From contig CADBKS010000089.1 of NCBI GenBank assembly GCA_902795255.1, positions 1-10,935 on the forward strand: a DNA stretch of 10,935 nt, given 5' to 3'. The stretch's first letter is position 1; each line of letters opens with the position of its first letter. This document shows, piece by piece, positions 1 through 7,824 of this stretch. Made by a program: the position numbers and the translations under genes. Origin of the DNA: an uncultured Chloroflexota bacterium (lineage in GTDB: Bacteria > Chloroflexota > Anaerolineae > Anaerolineales > Anaerolineaceae). Below the pieces are notes generated by a model. That model was given only the letters and a program-made list of their open reading frames with translations, was not told the DNA's origin and did no database searches.

Positions 1-1589
1 ACATCTATTTTTTCCACCGGACAGGCTGCCCGCACTGCGCGGCGGAAGAAGTTTACCTGAAGTACCTCAAGGATGACGTTTACAAAAACAGGATCAATAT
101 CCATGACTATGAACTGCTGGACCATCCGGAAAATATTGATCTGGCAGACGCTTTCCTGCACGCGTACGGAATCGAATCCGACGCGATCCCGATGACCTTC
201 ATCGGGAAACACTTCATTTCCGGTTATGCGGATGACCTGCAGATGACTTTCCGCGCCGCGATCGACGACGAACTGGAAAACGGGCCGATCGACGCGATGG
301 ATGTCGTAAACGGCCTCATCACCCCGAACGGGATCCCGACAGACGAAGTCGTGCACATTTACTTCTTCCGCGGTGAAGGCTGTTCGCACTGTGCGGAGGA
401 GGAGCCGTTCCTTCAGCACCTGATCGATGACGTCTATCAGGGCCGGATCTACGTCCATGAATATGAGGTATGGTACAATGCCGACAACGCTGCCCTGGCC
501 GAAACCTTCGCAAAGGCCTACGGCGGAGAAATGGGCGGCGTCCCGATGACCTTCATCGGCACCCATTTCGTCACGGGCTTCAACGCCGACAGCGAACAGA
601 ACTTCATCAATATGATCGAAGAAGAGATCGCAAACGGCCCGGTCAACCCGCAGGATATCGTTGACGGCAAGATCACGATCAGCCAGGTCAACGAAGCCCG
701 GCAAAACAAACCGCAGGAACAGACCACCACGATCACGGTCCCGCTCATCGGGCAGGTCGACCTGAAAAACAAAAGTCTGCTCCTTACCACGATCATCATC
801 GGTCTGGTAGACGGCGTCAACCCCTGCTCTCTCTGGGTCCTGACGATGCTGCTGGCGATGGTGATCCACACCGACTCCCGCAAAAAGACCCTCATCATCG
901 GCCTGGTGTACCTCTTCATCACCGCCGCCATTTACGCGCTTTTCATCCTGGGTGTTTTCTCGCTGCTCAGTTACGTCCGCTTCATGAAATGGATCCAGAT
1001 CGGTGTCGCCTGCATCACGCTGGTGCTCGGGCTGATCAACCTGAAGGATTATTTCTTCTTCAAGCAGGGTGTTTCCCTGACGATCGACGATGAAAAGAAA
1101 CCGGGACTCTACAAAAAGATGCGCAACGTGCTGAAGAACACCGACAATGTCTGGGCGATGATCGGCGCTACGGTCGTTCTGGCCGCGGGCGTTTCCCTGG
1201 TCGAGTTTTCCTGCACCGCTGCTTTCCCGGTGATCTGGTCCAACATCCTTTCCGCGCACGGCGTGACCAAACTGGAATTCGCGATGCACCTGCTGCTGTA
1301 CATGTTCCTGTACCAGCTGGATGAACTGCTGATCTTCCTGGTCGTGGTGATCACGATGAAATCGAAGAAGATGGAAGAAAAACACGGGCAGGTACTGAAA
1401 CTCTTCAGCGGCTGTCTGATGATCGCGCTTTCTCTGGTCATGATCTTCCGCCCGGCAATGATGAATGAACTGGGCAGCACGCTGATCGTGTTCGGAGCCG
1501 CGGTCGCGGTCACACTCCTGATCCTGCTCTTTACAGCCGTGATCCTGCCGAAATTCGGCATCTACATCGGACATATGAAAGAAAAATAG
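1..1589 (+). CDS. Membrane redox protein: two tandem thioredoxin-fold domains fused to a CcdA/DsbD-like membrane domain (5' end cut off)
   Basis: The reading frame is open from base 3, so the start and any signal peptide lie outside the window; 528 residues are visible. Residues are counted from the first full codon. Domain 1 has CPHC at 9-12 and the cis-proline motif IPMTFIG near 62-68. Domain 2 has CSHC at 127-130 and VPMTFIG near 180-186. After a polar linker (about 215-255) come six or seven hydrophobic segments (about 258-515). The first carries NPCSLWVL (Cys275) and the fourth EFSCTAAFPVIW (Cys404), the positions expected for the redox-active pair of CcdA/DsbD proteins. Known for the family: electrons pass from cytoplasmic thioredoxin across the membrane to extracytoplasmic thiol partners. 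Inferred: both thioredoxin domains are outside the cell and receive electrons from the membrane part. The natural partner is unknown. It ends at TAG and is followed by a terminator. Confidence 0.8.
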   Translation, partial: IYFFHRTGCPHCAAEEVYLKYLKDDVYKNRINIHDYELLDHPENIDLADAFLHAYGIESDAIPMTFIGKHFISGYADDLQMTFRAAIDDELENGPIDAMDVVNGLITPNGIPTDEVVHIYFFRGEGCSHCAEEEPFLQHLIDDVYQGRIYVHEYEVWYNADNAALAETFAKAYGGEMGGVPMTFIGTHFVTGFNADSEQNFINMIEEEIANGPVNPQDIVDGKITISQVNEARQNKPQEQTTTITVPLIGQVDLKNKSLLLTTIIIGLVDGVNPCSLWVLTMLLAMVIHTDSRKKTLIIGLVYLFITAAIYALFILGVFSLLSYVRFMKWIQIGVACITLVLGLINLKDYFFFKQGVSLTIDDEKKPGLYKKMRNVLKNTDNVWAMIGATVVLAAGVSLVEFSCTAAFPVIWSNILSAHGVTKLEFAMHLLLYMFLYQLDELLIFLVVVITMKSKKMEEKHGQVLKLFSGCLMIALSLVMIFRPAMMNELGSTLIVFGAAVAVTLLILLFTAVILPKFGIYIGHMKEK

Positions 1590-1611
1590 CCGTCCCCATA
1601 CACAATAATAC

Positions 1612-1640
1612 AAAAGACCGCGGAGCTTCCGCGGTCTTTT
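1612..1640. terminator. Strong hairpin terminator, likely bidirectional, between convergent genes
   Basis: A 13-bp perfect stem (1612-1624 with 1628-1640) with a GCT loop has an A-tract on its left arm and a T-tract on its right arm, extended by one more T at 1641. It lies 22 bases after the stop of the plus-strand redox gene and 38 bases past the end of lysC on the minus strand. The AAAAGACC...GGTCTTTT symmetry lets it work as an intrinsic terminator for both transcripts. The T-run is slightly longer on the plus strand. Confidence 0.85.
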
Positions 1641-1660
1641 TGCTTCCGGAAAACCGGAAA

Positions 1661-1677
1661 CCGGTTTCGGAAACCGG
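1661..1677 (-). repeat. Small inverted repeat directly after the lysC stop codon
   Basis: CCGGTTT (1661-1667) pairs with AAACCGG (1671-1677) around a CGG loop, and only one base separates it from the lysC stop. It sits inside a short run (about 1645-1678) in which CCGGAAA-like units recur. On the minus strand it is followed by a broken T-rich stretch. It may be a weak first terminator or a 3'-end stabiliser for the lysine operon transcript, ahead of the stronger hairpin at 1612-1640. Confidence 0.4.
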
Positions 1678-1678
1678 G

Positions 1679-2995
1679 TTATTCGATCACAGCCTTGTAA
1701 ATGCTGCGGATCGCAGCTTCACAGTCCTCTTCAGCCACACCGATGATAATGTTCAGTTCACTGGAGCCCTGGTCGATCATCCGGATATTTACATTGGCGT
1801 CCGTGATCGCCTGGAAGATGCGCGCGGCGATCCCTTTATAATAAGCCATCCCCTGCCCCACGACAGCGATCAGGGCGATCCCGTCTTCCACAAAAAGCGT
1901 ATCCGGCTGAACAGCTTCCTGGATCTCGGCAAGCACACGGTCCCGCACCGGGGCAAGATCTTCCGTGCGCAGAAGAAGCGAAAGGGTATCGATCCCGGAA
2001 GGCAGATGTTCAAAGGAAAGCCCGTTCCGCGCGATGACCTCCAGGATCTTCGCACCGAAACCGATCTCACTGTTCATCATATCCTTTTCGATCAGGATGG
2101 AGCTGAAACCCTTATGGCCGGCGATACCGGTGACACTGCCGGGGTTGGCATTTTCCGGAAGATGCGGGATGATCAGCGTTCCGGGGTCATCCGGATCGTT
2201 CGTATTGCGGATATTGATGGAAATATTCGCCTGCTGCACCGGGAAGACCGCATCCTCGTGCAGGACCGTCGCGCCCATGTAGGAAAGCTCGCGGAGCTCA
2301 CGGTAGGTAATGATGCGGATCTGACGCGGATTTTCCACGATCCGCGGGTCAGCGGCCATCATGCCGGAAACATCCGTCCAGTTTTCATAAATATCCGCAT
2401 GCACCGCACGGGCGACGATCGAACCGGTCACATCCGATCCGCCGCGGGAAAAAGTATGGATCCTGCCATCCGGAAGGCTCCCGTAAAAACCGGGGATCAC
2501 GGCCCGGAAGGTCACGGAAAGGACCTTTTTCAGGTCTTCCTTCGTTTTCTGAAAATTCAGGGTCCCGTTCTCATTGAAGAAAATATGGTCCGCGGCATCG
2601 ACGAATTTATAATCCAGAAAAGCCGCCATGATCTTCGCGCTGAGGTATTCCCCGCGGCTGGCCATGTAATCTTTCTCGGGAGTTCCCGACAGATGCTCCC
2701 GGATGATCCGGATCTCGGAATCCAGGTCCAGGTCGATTTCAAGATCCCGGATAATTTCCGCGAAGCGCTGCCGGATCAGCTCCAGCGTCGGCTCGAAATC
2801 TTCCCCGCTGACCGCGGCGTTATAGCAGCGGTAAAGCAGGTCCGTCACTTTGATATCATCCGGCGTTCGTTTTCCGGGGGCGGAAACCACCACATAACGC
2901 CGATGCTGAGAAGTCTTGATGATCGCGGCAACTTTGCGGATCTGTGCAGCATCCGCCAGTGACGTACCGCCGAATTTCAGTGCGATTGTTTTCAT
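1679..2995 (-). CDS. lysC: Aspartate kinase with two C-terminal ACT domains
   Basis: Makes 4-phospho-L-aspartate from aspartate and ATP, the first step toward DAP, lysine, threonine and methionine; cytoplasmic. The 438 residues are normal for a monofunctional aspartokinase. Kinase domain about 1-285: KFGGTSLAD (7-15), VVSAPGK (36-42), SRGEYLSAK (113-121), FSRGGSDVTG (182-191), then the DVSGMMAADPRIV stretch (208-220). Two ACT domains follow (about 295-365 and 370-438), the second with the conserved SSELNIIIGV (411-420); in known enzymes these bind lysine or another effector and inhibit activity. Last gene of the operon: ATG begins 3 bases after the preceding gene's TAA, with no good Shine-Dalgarno site, so translational coupling is likely. 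I prefer lysC over thrA or metL because the context is purely lysine and there is no homoserine dehydrogenase domain. Which amino acid inhibits it cannot be read here. Confidence 0.93.
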   Translation of the reverse strand: MKTIALKFGGTSLADAAQIRKVAAIIKTSQHRRYVVVSAPGKRTPDDIKVTDLLYRCYNAAVSGEDFEPTLELIRQRFAEIIRDLEIDLDLDSEIRIIREHLSGTPEKDYMASRGEYLSAKIMAAFLDYKFVDAADHIFFNENGTLNFQKTKEDLKKVLSVTFRAVIPGFYGSLPDGRIHTFSRGGSDVTGSIVARAVHADIYENWTDVSGMMAADPRIVENPRQIRIITYRELRELSYMGATVLHEDAVFPVQQANISINIRNTNDPDDPGTLIIPHLPENANPGSVTGIAGHKGFSSILIEKDMMNSEIGFGAKILEVIARNGLSFEHLPSGIDTLSLLLRTEDLAPVRDRVLAEIQEAVQPDTLFVEDGIALIAVVGQGMAYYKGIAARIFQAITDANVNIRMIDQGSSELNIIIGVAEEDCEAAIRSIYKAVIE

Positions 2996-2998
2996 TGT

Positions 2999-4156
2999 TT
3001 ATACGGCTTTCTGTATAAGATAATGCCCTATTATATCAGCATGAAGTGCTGCCAGGCGAATAATTGTGAACGGGACCGGCAGATATGCCGGATTATGCAG
3101 CGGGGCGGAACATCCGGCGCCGATATGATAAAAGGAGCCTTTGGCTTCATCGATAAAATATCCGAAATCCTCGGTCGTCATCAGCGGCTGACCGATCACC
3201 CGGATCCGTTCTTTGCCGAAGAGGGCTTCCGCGGTATCCTGTACGGCACGTGTCTCGGCTTCCGAGTTAACGACCCCGGCATAGCTCTCCCGGATCCGAA
3301 TCTCAGCCTCAGCCCCATACAGGGCAGCCGCCTTCATGACCGAATCACGGAAAGCCTGCTTCAGGGCGGCCCGGTCCGCCGGACCGAGCGTACGCATGAT
3401 CCCCGAGAACGCAGCGGTATCCGCGATAATGTTCCCCGCGGTCCCGGCCTGAAACGTACCAACGCTCAGAACAGCCGGATCACTAATGGTCCGGGCAGGA
3501 AGCCCCCGGAGTCCGGCAACAGCGGCAGCGGCAGCCCCTAGGGCATCAATCCCCTTCTCCGGCTGGGCGCCGTGTGCGGAGCGTCCGTGCATGATCACGG
3601 TAAACATATCGGACGCAGCATAGAATTTACCGTACCGGACGCCGATCGTCCCTTCCGGCAGATCCGGTGCCGTATGGGCTCCGAAAACAGCACTGACCCC
3701 TTCCATGCAACCGGCACGGATCATCCGCTGTGACCCGCCGGAACCTTCTTCATCCGGTTCGAAGAGGAAACGGACTTCCCCGTGCAGTTCCGAACGTCTT
3801 TCGGCAAGGATCATCGCAGCCCCCAGCAAACCGGCAGTATGCACATCATGCCCGCAGGCATGCATCATTCCGGGAATCTCCGATGCGTAAGGCGCACCGC
3901 TCTGTTCCGTAACGGGGAGAGCATCCATATCTGCACGGAGCGCGATCACCGGTCCCGGAAAATCCCCGCGGAGCGTTCCGACGATCCCGGTCTCCGTGAT
4001 CCGGCGGGTCACGATCCCGAGACGGGCAAGCGTCTCCTCCACAAGGGCAGCCGTTTCATATTCCCGGTTCCCGATCTCGGGGTGGCGGTGGATCCGCTCC
4101 CGGATGGCATAAAGTTCAGCGGAATGGGCTTCCGCACGGGCAAGTGAGTCTGTCAT
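2999..4156 (-). CDS. M20-family amidohydrolase, probable N-acetyl-LL-diaminopimelate deacetylase
   Basis: Metal-dependent amidohydrolase of 385 residues, of the aminoacylase/hippurate hydrolase type (M20D). Motifs: RADMDALP (74-81), HACGHDVHTAG (99-109), FEPDEEG (132-138), GAHTAPDLPEG (159-169), HGRSAHGAQPEKG (190-202), TTEDFGYF (327-334), PLHNP (352-356). Likely metal ligands are Cys101, His103, Glu137, His161 and His354. Its place between lysA and lysC, in an operon that contains the acetyltransferase DapH, argues that it removes acetate from N-acetyl-LL-DAP; this function is inferred from context, and other N-acyl amino acids remain possible. The start at 4156 is chosen because the lysA stop lies 2 bases before it (TGA-A-ATG), with GGAG about 12 bases upstream; a longer in-frame start at 4195 would sit inside lysA. 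The stop is 3 bases before the lysC start. Confidence 0.82.
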   Translation of the reverse strand: MTDSLARAEAHSAELYAIRERIHRHPEIGNREYETAALVEETLARLGIVTRRITETGIVGTLRGDFPGPVIALRADMDALPVTEQSGAPYASEIPGMMHACGHDVHTAGLLGAAMILAERRSELHGEVRFLFEPDEEGSGGSQRMIRAGCMEGVSAVFGAHTAPDLPEGTIGVRYGKFYAASDMFTVIMHGRSAHGAQPEKGIDALGAAAAAVAGLRGLPARTISDPAVLSVGTFQAGTAGNIIADTAAFSGIMRTLGPADRAALKQAFRDSVMKAAALYGAEAEIRIRESYAGVVNSEAETRAVQDTAEALFGKERIRVIGQPLMTTEDFGYFIDEAKGSFYHIGAGCSAPLHNPAYLPVPFTIIRLAALHADIIGHYLIQKAV

Positions 4157-4157
4157 T

Positions 4158-5414
4158 TCAGTACCGGAACTCCGGATCGATATCCAGGGTGGCAAAGTAG
4201 TCCGCGGCGGTTTCCGCGCGCCGGACCAGCTTTAGCGAACCGTCGGGACGCAGCAGATATTCCGCACAGCGCAGCCGGCCGTTGTAGTTATACCCCATTG
4301 AGCGTCCGTGCGCTCCGGCATCATGGATCACCAGCACATCACCGATATCCGTATGCGGGAGCTCCCGGTCCACGGCAAATTTATCATTGTTTTCACAAAG
4401 CGGTCCGACAACATCAGCGATCCCGGCGGAAGGCAGGTCTTCCTTCCCCGATACCGTAATATGATGGTAGGCTCCGTAGATCGCGGGACGCATCAGGTCT
4501 GCGGCAGAAGCGTCGACCCCGACGTACTCCTTGTGAATATGCTTTTTTCCGACAACGGAAGTCAGCAGATATCCGTGCGGACCGGTAATAAAGCGGCCCA
4601 TCTCCGTAAATATGGAAAGTTCCATGCCGTTGGCACGGATCATTTCCTCATATGCCTTCCGGACCCCTTCACCGACCGCGGCGATATCCACACCCTCCTC
4701 TTCCGGACGATAGGGGATCCCGACTCCGCCGGCCAGATCAACAAAGGAGACCGTGATGCCGAGCTTATCGCGGATTGAAAGCACCAGACGGAACAGCTCG
4801 CGGGCAAGGGCAGGGTAGTACCCCTCATCCAGTGAACAGCTGGCCAGCATCGCGTGGATCCCGAAACGGACCGCGCCTTTCTCACGAAGCCGTGAAAAAG
4901 CCTCGTAAAGCTGGGCTTCCGTCATACCGAATTTTGAATCCGCGGAACTGCCGATAAAAGCGTTCGTAAAGTTTTCAAAAGCACCGGGGTTATACCGGCA
5001 GCAGACCGTTTCCGGGACCCCGCAGGAAGCCGCCAGATTATCGGCCTGTGTCAGATCATCCAGATTGATGACCGCACCGGCTTCAGCCGCAGCACGGTAT
5101 TCCGCCCCCTGCGTTTCGTTAGAGGTGAACATGATCCGCTGTCCCGTCATTCCGGAACCTCTGGCAAGGAGGATCTCCGGCACGGAAGCGCAGTCCGCAC
5201 CGCAGTTCATTTCACTGAGGATCCGCAGGACCGCAGGCGTCGGGAGCGCCTTGACCGCGAAATATTCACGGAAACCGGGATTCCAGGAAAAGGCGTCATA
5301 AACAGCTTTCACCGTCTCACGGATCCCCGCCTCATCATAAACATAAAACGGGGTCGGGATGCTTTTTTTCCAGGCTGATACCTGCTCTGTACTGAACGGG
5401 AGTGTTTTCTTCAT
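4158..5414 (-). CDS. lysA: Diaminopimelate decarboxylase
   Basis: PLP enzyme converting meso-diaminopimelate to L-lysine and CO2, the last lysine step; cytoplasmic. 418 residues, a usual length. The fold-type III alanine racemase-like barrel carries the Schiff-base lysine in YFAVKA (Lys55), the phosphate-binding GGVGIPY (229-235) and EMGR (271-274). The C-terminal part has GPLCENNDKFA (337-347; the Cys-Glu is the active-site pair supplied across the dimer), then HDAGAHGRSMGYNYNGR (364-380). These variants (ENNDKFA, MGYNYNG) match my memory of clostridial LysA rather than the ESGD-type of Proteobacteria and Bacillus. The start at 5414 lies 10 bases after the dapH stop; the in-frame ATG at 5534 would lie within dapH and adds a basic, non-homologous tail. 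The Shine-Dalgarno site is weak, so coupling to dapH is likely. A carboxynorspermidine decarboxylase is less likely given the operon. Confidence 0.92.
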   Translation of the reverse strand: MKKTLPFSTEQVSAWKKSIPTPFYVYDEAGIRETVKAVYDAFSWNPGFREYFAVKALPTPAVLRILSEMNCGADCASVPEILLARGSGMTGQRIMFTSNETQGAEYRAAAEAGAVINLDDLTQADNLAASCGVPETVCCRYNPGAFENFTNAFIGSSADSKFGMTEAQLYEAFSRLREKGAVRFGIHAMLASCSLDEGYYPALARELFRLVLSIRDKLGITVSFVDLAGGVGIPYRPEEEGVDIAAVGEGVRKAYEEMIRANGMELSIFTEMGRFITGPHGYLLTSVVGKKHIHKEYVGVDASAADLMRPAIYGAYHHITVSGKEDLPSAGIADVVGPLCENNDKFAVDRELPHTDIGDVLVIHDAGAHGRSMGYNYNGRLRCAEYLLRPDGSLKLVRRAETAADYFATLDIDPEFRY

Positions 5415-5424
5415 AGATACGGTC

Positions 5425-6120
5425 TCACAGCTTTCTGAGCATGGATTCCAGCGCCGTTTTCTGGGAAGTACCGGCGTCTTTTTCCTTGATGACTCTGGCC
5501 GGGCAGCCCGCCACGACCATATTCGCGGGGACATCCTCGATCACGACAGCACCGGCCGCGACGACCGCGTTTTCACCGATGCGGACGCCTTCGATCACGA
5601 CCGCGTTGGCGCCGATCAGGACATTGTCCTCAACGATGACCGGCGTCGCGGAAGCCGGTTCGATCACTCCGGCCAGCACGGCACCGGCACCGATGTGGCA
5701 GTGCTTTCCGACCGTAGCCCGGCCGCCGAGGACCGAGCCCATATCGATCATGCTGCCTTCACCGACGACCGCCCCGATATTGAGAATGGCGCCCATCATG
5801 ATGACCGCATTCGGGCCGATCTCCACCTGGTCCCGGATAATGGCACCCGGCTCGATCCGGGCGGGAACATTTTTCAGGTCCAGCATCGGGACCGCGCTGT
5901 TGCGGCGGTCATTTTCGATCACGATATCCGCGATGGCATCCCGGTTGGCGTCCAGGATCGGGGCCAGTTCCTTCCAGTCCCCGAAAACGATCTTATCCCC
6001 GGCGCCGAATACCTTCGCACTGCCCCAGTCGATCGGGCTGTTTTCTTTCACATACAGTTTCACCGGCGTCTTTTTTTCAGCATTGCCGATATAGCTGATG
6101 ATCTCCTGCGCATTCATCAT
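5425..6120 (-). CDS. dapH: Tetrahydrodipicolinate N-acetyltransferase
   Basis: Transfers acetyl from acetyl-CoA to tetrahydrodipicolinate, opening the acetylase branch of DAP synthesis. 231 residues, the size typical of DapH. An N-terminal region (about 1-88) precedes a left-handed beta-helix of hexapeptide repeats (about 90-205): [19 protein letters not shown], then [21 protein letters not shown], then [19 protein letters not shown], and [19 protein letters not shown]. The loop [11 protein letters not shown] (155-165) is characteristic of DapH/DapD rather than of serine or maltose acetyltransferases. The protein likely acts as a trimer, as family members do. Its ATG lies 6 bases after the dapB stop; two adjacent ATGs (6120 and 6117) are possible and no strong Shine-Dalgarno site decides between them. 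Its presence implies an acetylated pathway, so an aminotransferase and a deacetylase are needed; the latter is probably the M20 gene two positions downstream. Confidence 0.94.
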   Translation of the reverse strand: MMNAQEIISYIGNAEKKTPVKLYVKENSPIDWGSAKVFGAGDKIVFGDWKELAPILDANRDAIADIVIENDRRNSAVPMLDLKNVPARIEPGAIIRDQVEIGPNAVIMMGAILNIGAVVGEGSMIDMGSVLGGRATVGKHCHIGAGAVLAGVIEPASATPVIVEDNVLIGANAVVIEGVRIGENAVVAAGAVVIEDVPANMVVAGCPARVIKEKDAGTSQKTALESMLRKL

Positions 6121-6126
6121 AGGTCT

Positions 6127-6870
6127 TTATCCGATCATATCCTTCATATTGTAAAGTCCGGCGGGCTTCCCACAGAGGAATTCCGCCGCTTTCAGGGCCC
6201 CTTCCGCAAAAAGCGCCCGGCTTTCGGCTTCGTGTTTGAGCGTGATGGTTTCATTCCCGTTGGAAATGATGATCTCGTGCGTCCCGACTTCATTGCCGAT
6301 ACGGACCGAATGGATCCCGACTTCATTCGGCCGGCGCTTTCCGTTTTCGTGCCGTCCGATCACAAATTCAGCGTCTTCACGGACCTCACGGACCGCGTTC
6401 GCCAGCATCAGCGCCGTACCGCTGGGAACATCCAGCTTGCGGTTATGATGCATTTCGATGATCTCGATATCCGCCTCAGGGAAAGCCGAGGCAGCCCTTC
6501 GGGCAAGATCCGCGAGCACGGCAATGCCGACGGACATGTTGGCCGCGAAAAACACCGGGATCTTTTCGGCCGCACGGCTGATCATCATCTTCTCTTCTTC
6601 CGTTTGTCCGGTAGTGGCGATCACGACCGGCAGGGAACGTTCTGAACAGTACGCGAGCAGGTCTGCCGTTGCACTGTGGTTCGAGAAATCGATCACACAG
6701 TCCGCCTCTCCGGCGAATTCATTCAGCGAAGTAAAAATATTTGCAGCCGGATCACTCTGCAGCTCGGGGCTGACCTGAGCTGCCAGTTCGGCTCCGGACC
6801 GGCCTTCCCGGACCATCCCGCAGACGATCCGGCCCATATGGCCGCCGCTCCCGTGAACAAGGATCTTCAT
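6127..6870 (-). CDS. dapB: 4-hydroxy-tetrahydrodipicolinate reductase
   Basis: Reduces the DapA product with NAD(P)H to give tetrahydrodipicolinate; cytoplasmic. 247 residues, close to the compact form seen in Clostridia (the E. coli enzyme is about 273). The N-terminal Rossmann motif GSGGHMGR (7-14) binds the nucleotide; VIDFSNH (59-65) and ATTGQTEEE (85-93) line the cofactor site. The substrate motif EMHHNRKLDVPSGTA (139-153) holds the catalytic His-His pair (141-142) and Lys145, with Val in place of the commoner Ala before PSGTA. Near the end LKHEAESRALFAEGAL (211-226) is the usual C-terminal signature. The ATG at 6870 has a strong Shine-Dalgarno site (GGGGAGG at 6877-6883), which overlaps the end of dapA and gives a 13-base gap. 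Confidence 0.95.
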   Translation of the reverse strand: MKILVHGSGGHMGRIVCGMVREGRSGAELAAQVSPELQSDPAANIFTSLNEFAGEADCVIDFSNHSATADLLAYCSERSLPVVIATTGQTEEEKMMISRAAEKIPVFFAANMSVGIAVLADLARRAASAFPEADIEIIEMHHNRKLDVPSGTALMLANAVREVREDAEFVIGRHENGKRRPNEVGIHSVRIGNEVGTHEIIISNGNETITLKHEAESRALFAEGALKAAEFLCGKPAGLYNMKDMIG

Positions 6871-6876
6871 TCCGGG

Positions 6877-6883
6877 CCTCCCC
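6877..6883 (-). promoter_or_regulatory. Ribosome binding site of dapB
   Basis: GGGGAGG directly follows the dapA TGA and lies 6 bases before the dapB ATG. It is the strongest Shine-Dalgarno site inside the operon and supports the start at 6870. The downstream genes dapH, lysA and lysC lack a comparable site, which suggests they rely more on coupling. Confidence 0.75.
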
Positions 6884-7771
6884 TCAGATCAGCTGATGCT
6901 GATGCATGATATCCAGCAGGACCTTTTCATGGGCACCTTCCATCGGTGTCAGCGGCAGTCTCAGATAATTTTCGCCAAATCCCATGGCCGCCATTGCCGC
7001 CTTGACCGGGATCGGGTTCACTTCACAGAAAAGCGCGTTGATCAGCGGCAGCAGTTCGCACTGCAGGTCCGCACTGCCGGCAGTGTCACCATTAAAGAAG
7101 CGGGTGCAGATCTCAACAGTCTGTTTCGGCATCACGTTGGAAAGCACGGAGATCACCCCCGCACCGCCCATGGCAAGGATCGGCGTGATCTGGTCGTCAT
7201 TTCCGGACCAGATATCCAGGCGTCCTTTTACGACCCGCGCGGTCTCGACGATCTTGGAGATGTTTCCGTTGGCTTCCTTGATCCCGGTAATATTCGGATG
7301 GTCCGCAAGAGCATCATAGGTAGACGGTTCAATATTTACGCCGGTACGGGAAGGCACATTGTAAAGGATGACCGGTTTGTCCACCGCATCAGCGATGGCG
7401 GTAAACATTTCGATCAGCCCGCGCTGGGTCGCCTTGTTGTAGTACGGTGTTACACACAGCAGCGCGTCATAGCCCAGCTCACAGGCACATTTTGACAGAT
7501 CAATGGCATAAGCCGTATCATTCGACCCGGTCCCCGCGATCAGCGGGACCCGGCCGGCAGCACGTTCGGCCGCGAACCGCATCACATCCCGGTGTTCTTC
7601 ATCCGAGAGTGTGGACCCTTCGCCGGTGGTCCCGGCGATAACAAGGGCATTGATCCCGCTTTCGATCTGCCAGTCGATCAGACGGCCGAAATTCTCATAA
7701 TCCACACCGGAAGCGGTCATCGGCGTGACAAGGGCGGTGGCAGCACCGCGGAATACAGAAGCAGTTTTCAT
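6884..7771 (-). CDS. dapA: 4-hydroxy-tetrahydrodipicolinate synthase
   Basis: Condenses pyruvate with aspartate semialdehyde, the committed step to DAP and lysine; cytoplasmic TIM-barrel enzyme. 295 residues, normal for the family. Catalytic residues align with the E. coli set: Schiff-base lysine in GIKEANG (Lys165), Tyr137 in YNVPSRTG, Thr48 in AGTTGEGST, and Tyr111 in CVTPYYNK from the neighbouring subunit. Arg142 of PSRTG is the usual substrate carboxylate contact. Starts at 7774 and 7771 are adjacent ATGs; 7771 gives better spacing (7 bases) to AGGAG at 7779-7783. A further in-frame ATG at 7852 lies inside the leader terminator and is rejected. First gene of the operon, preceded by a lysine riboswitch and terminator, so it and everything downstream should fall when lysine is plentiful. 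Related aldolases (N-acetylneuraminate lyase) are unlikely given the operon. Confidence 0.96.
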   Translation of the reverse strand: MKTASVFRGAATALVTPMTASGVDYENFGRLIDWQIESGINALVIAGTTGEGSTLSDEEHRDVMRFAAERAAGRVPLIAGTGSNDTAYAIDLSKCACELGYDALLCVTPYYNKATQRGLIEMFTAIADAVDKPVILYNVPSRTGVNIEPSTYDALADHPNITGIKEANGNISKIVETARVVKGRLDIWSGNDDQITPILAMGGAGVISVLSNVMPKQTVEICTRFFNGDTAGSADLQCELLPLINALFCEVNPIPVKAAMAAMGFGENYLRLPLTPMEGAHEKVLLDIMHQHQLI

Positions 7772-7778
7772 CATTTTT

Positions 7779-7783
7779 CTCCT
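7779..7783 (-). promoter_or_regulatory. Ribosome binding site of dapA
   Basis: AGGAG followed by an A-rich spacer of 4 or 7 bases to the two adjacent ATGs. It lies after the leader terminator, so ribosomes load only on transcripts that have read through. It fixes the dapA start and rules out the upstream in-frame ATG at 7852. Confidence 0.8.
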
Positions 7784-7824
7784 GGTTGCTAAAAAATGCT
7801 GAGATCTACTGCAATGCACGGGAT

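Noticed and set aside
1109..1561. A 150-codon minus-strand open frame inside the redox gene
   Set aside because: Antisense to the membrane segments of a well-supported gene, with no ribosome site or motif.
1640..2962. A 440-codon plus-strand open frame opposite lysC
   Set aside because: It mirrors lysC almost end to end, has no recognisable motif and is rich in Asp, His and Arg as expected for a codon-bias shadow; lysC on the other strand is certain.
4157..4195. Longer start for the M20 gene at 4195
   Set aside because: It would overlap lysA by about 38 bases and adds residues that are not family-like; 4156 follows the lysA stop in the usual coupled way.
5415..5534. Longer start for lysA at 5534
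   Set aside because: The extension lies within dapH, reads as a basic shadow peptide and lacks homology; MKKTLPF at 5414 fits the normal LysA N terminus.
5359..6645. A 428-codon plus-strand open frame opposite dapH and dapB
   Set aside because: It spans two well-identified genes and their junction, has low-complexity Asp/His/Arg composition and no family resemblance; it is an antisense shadow.
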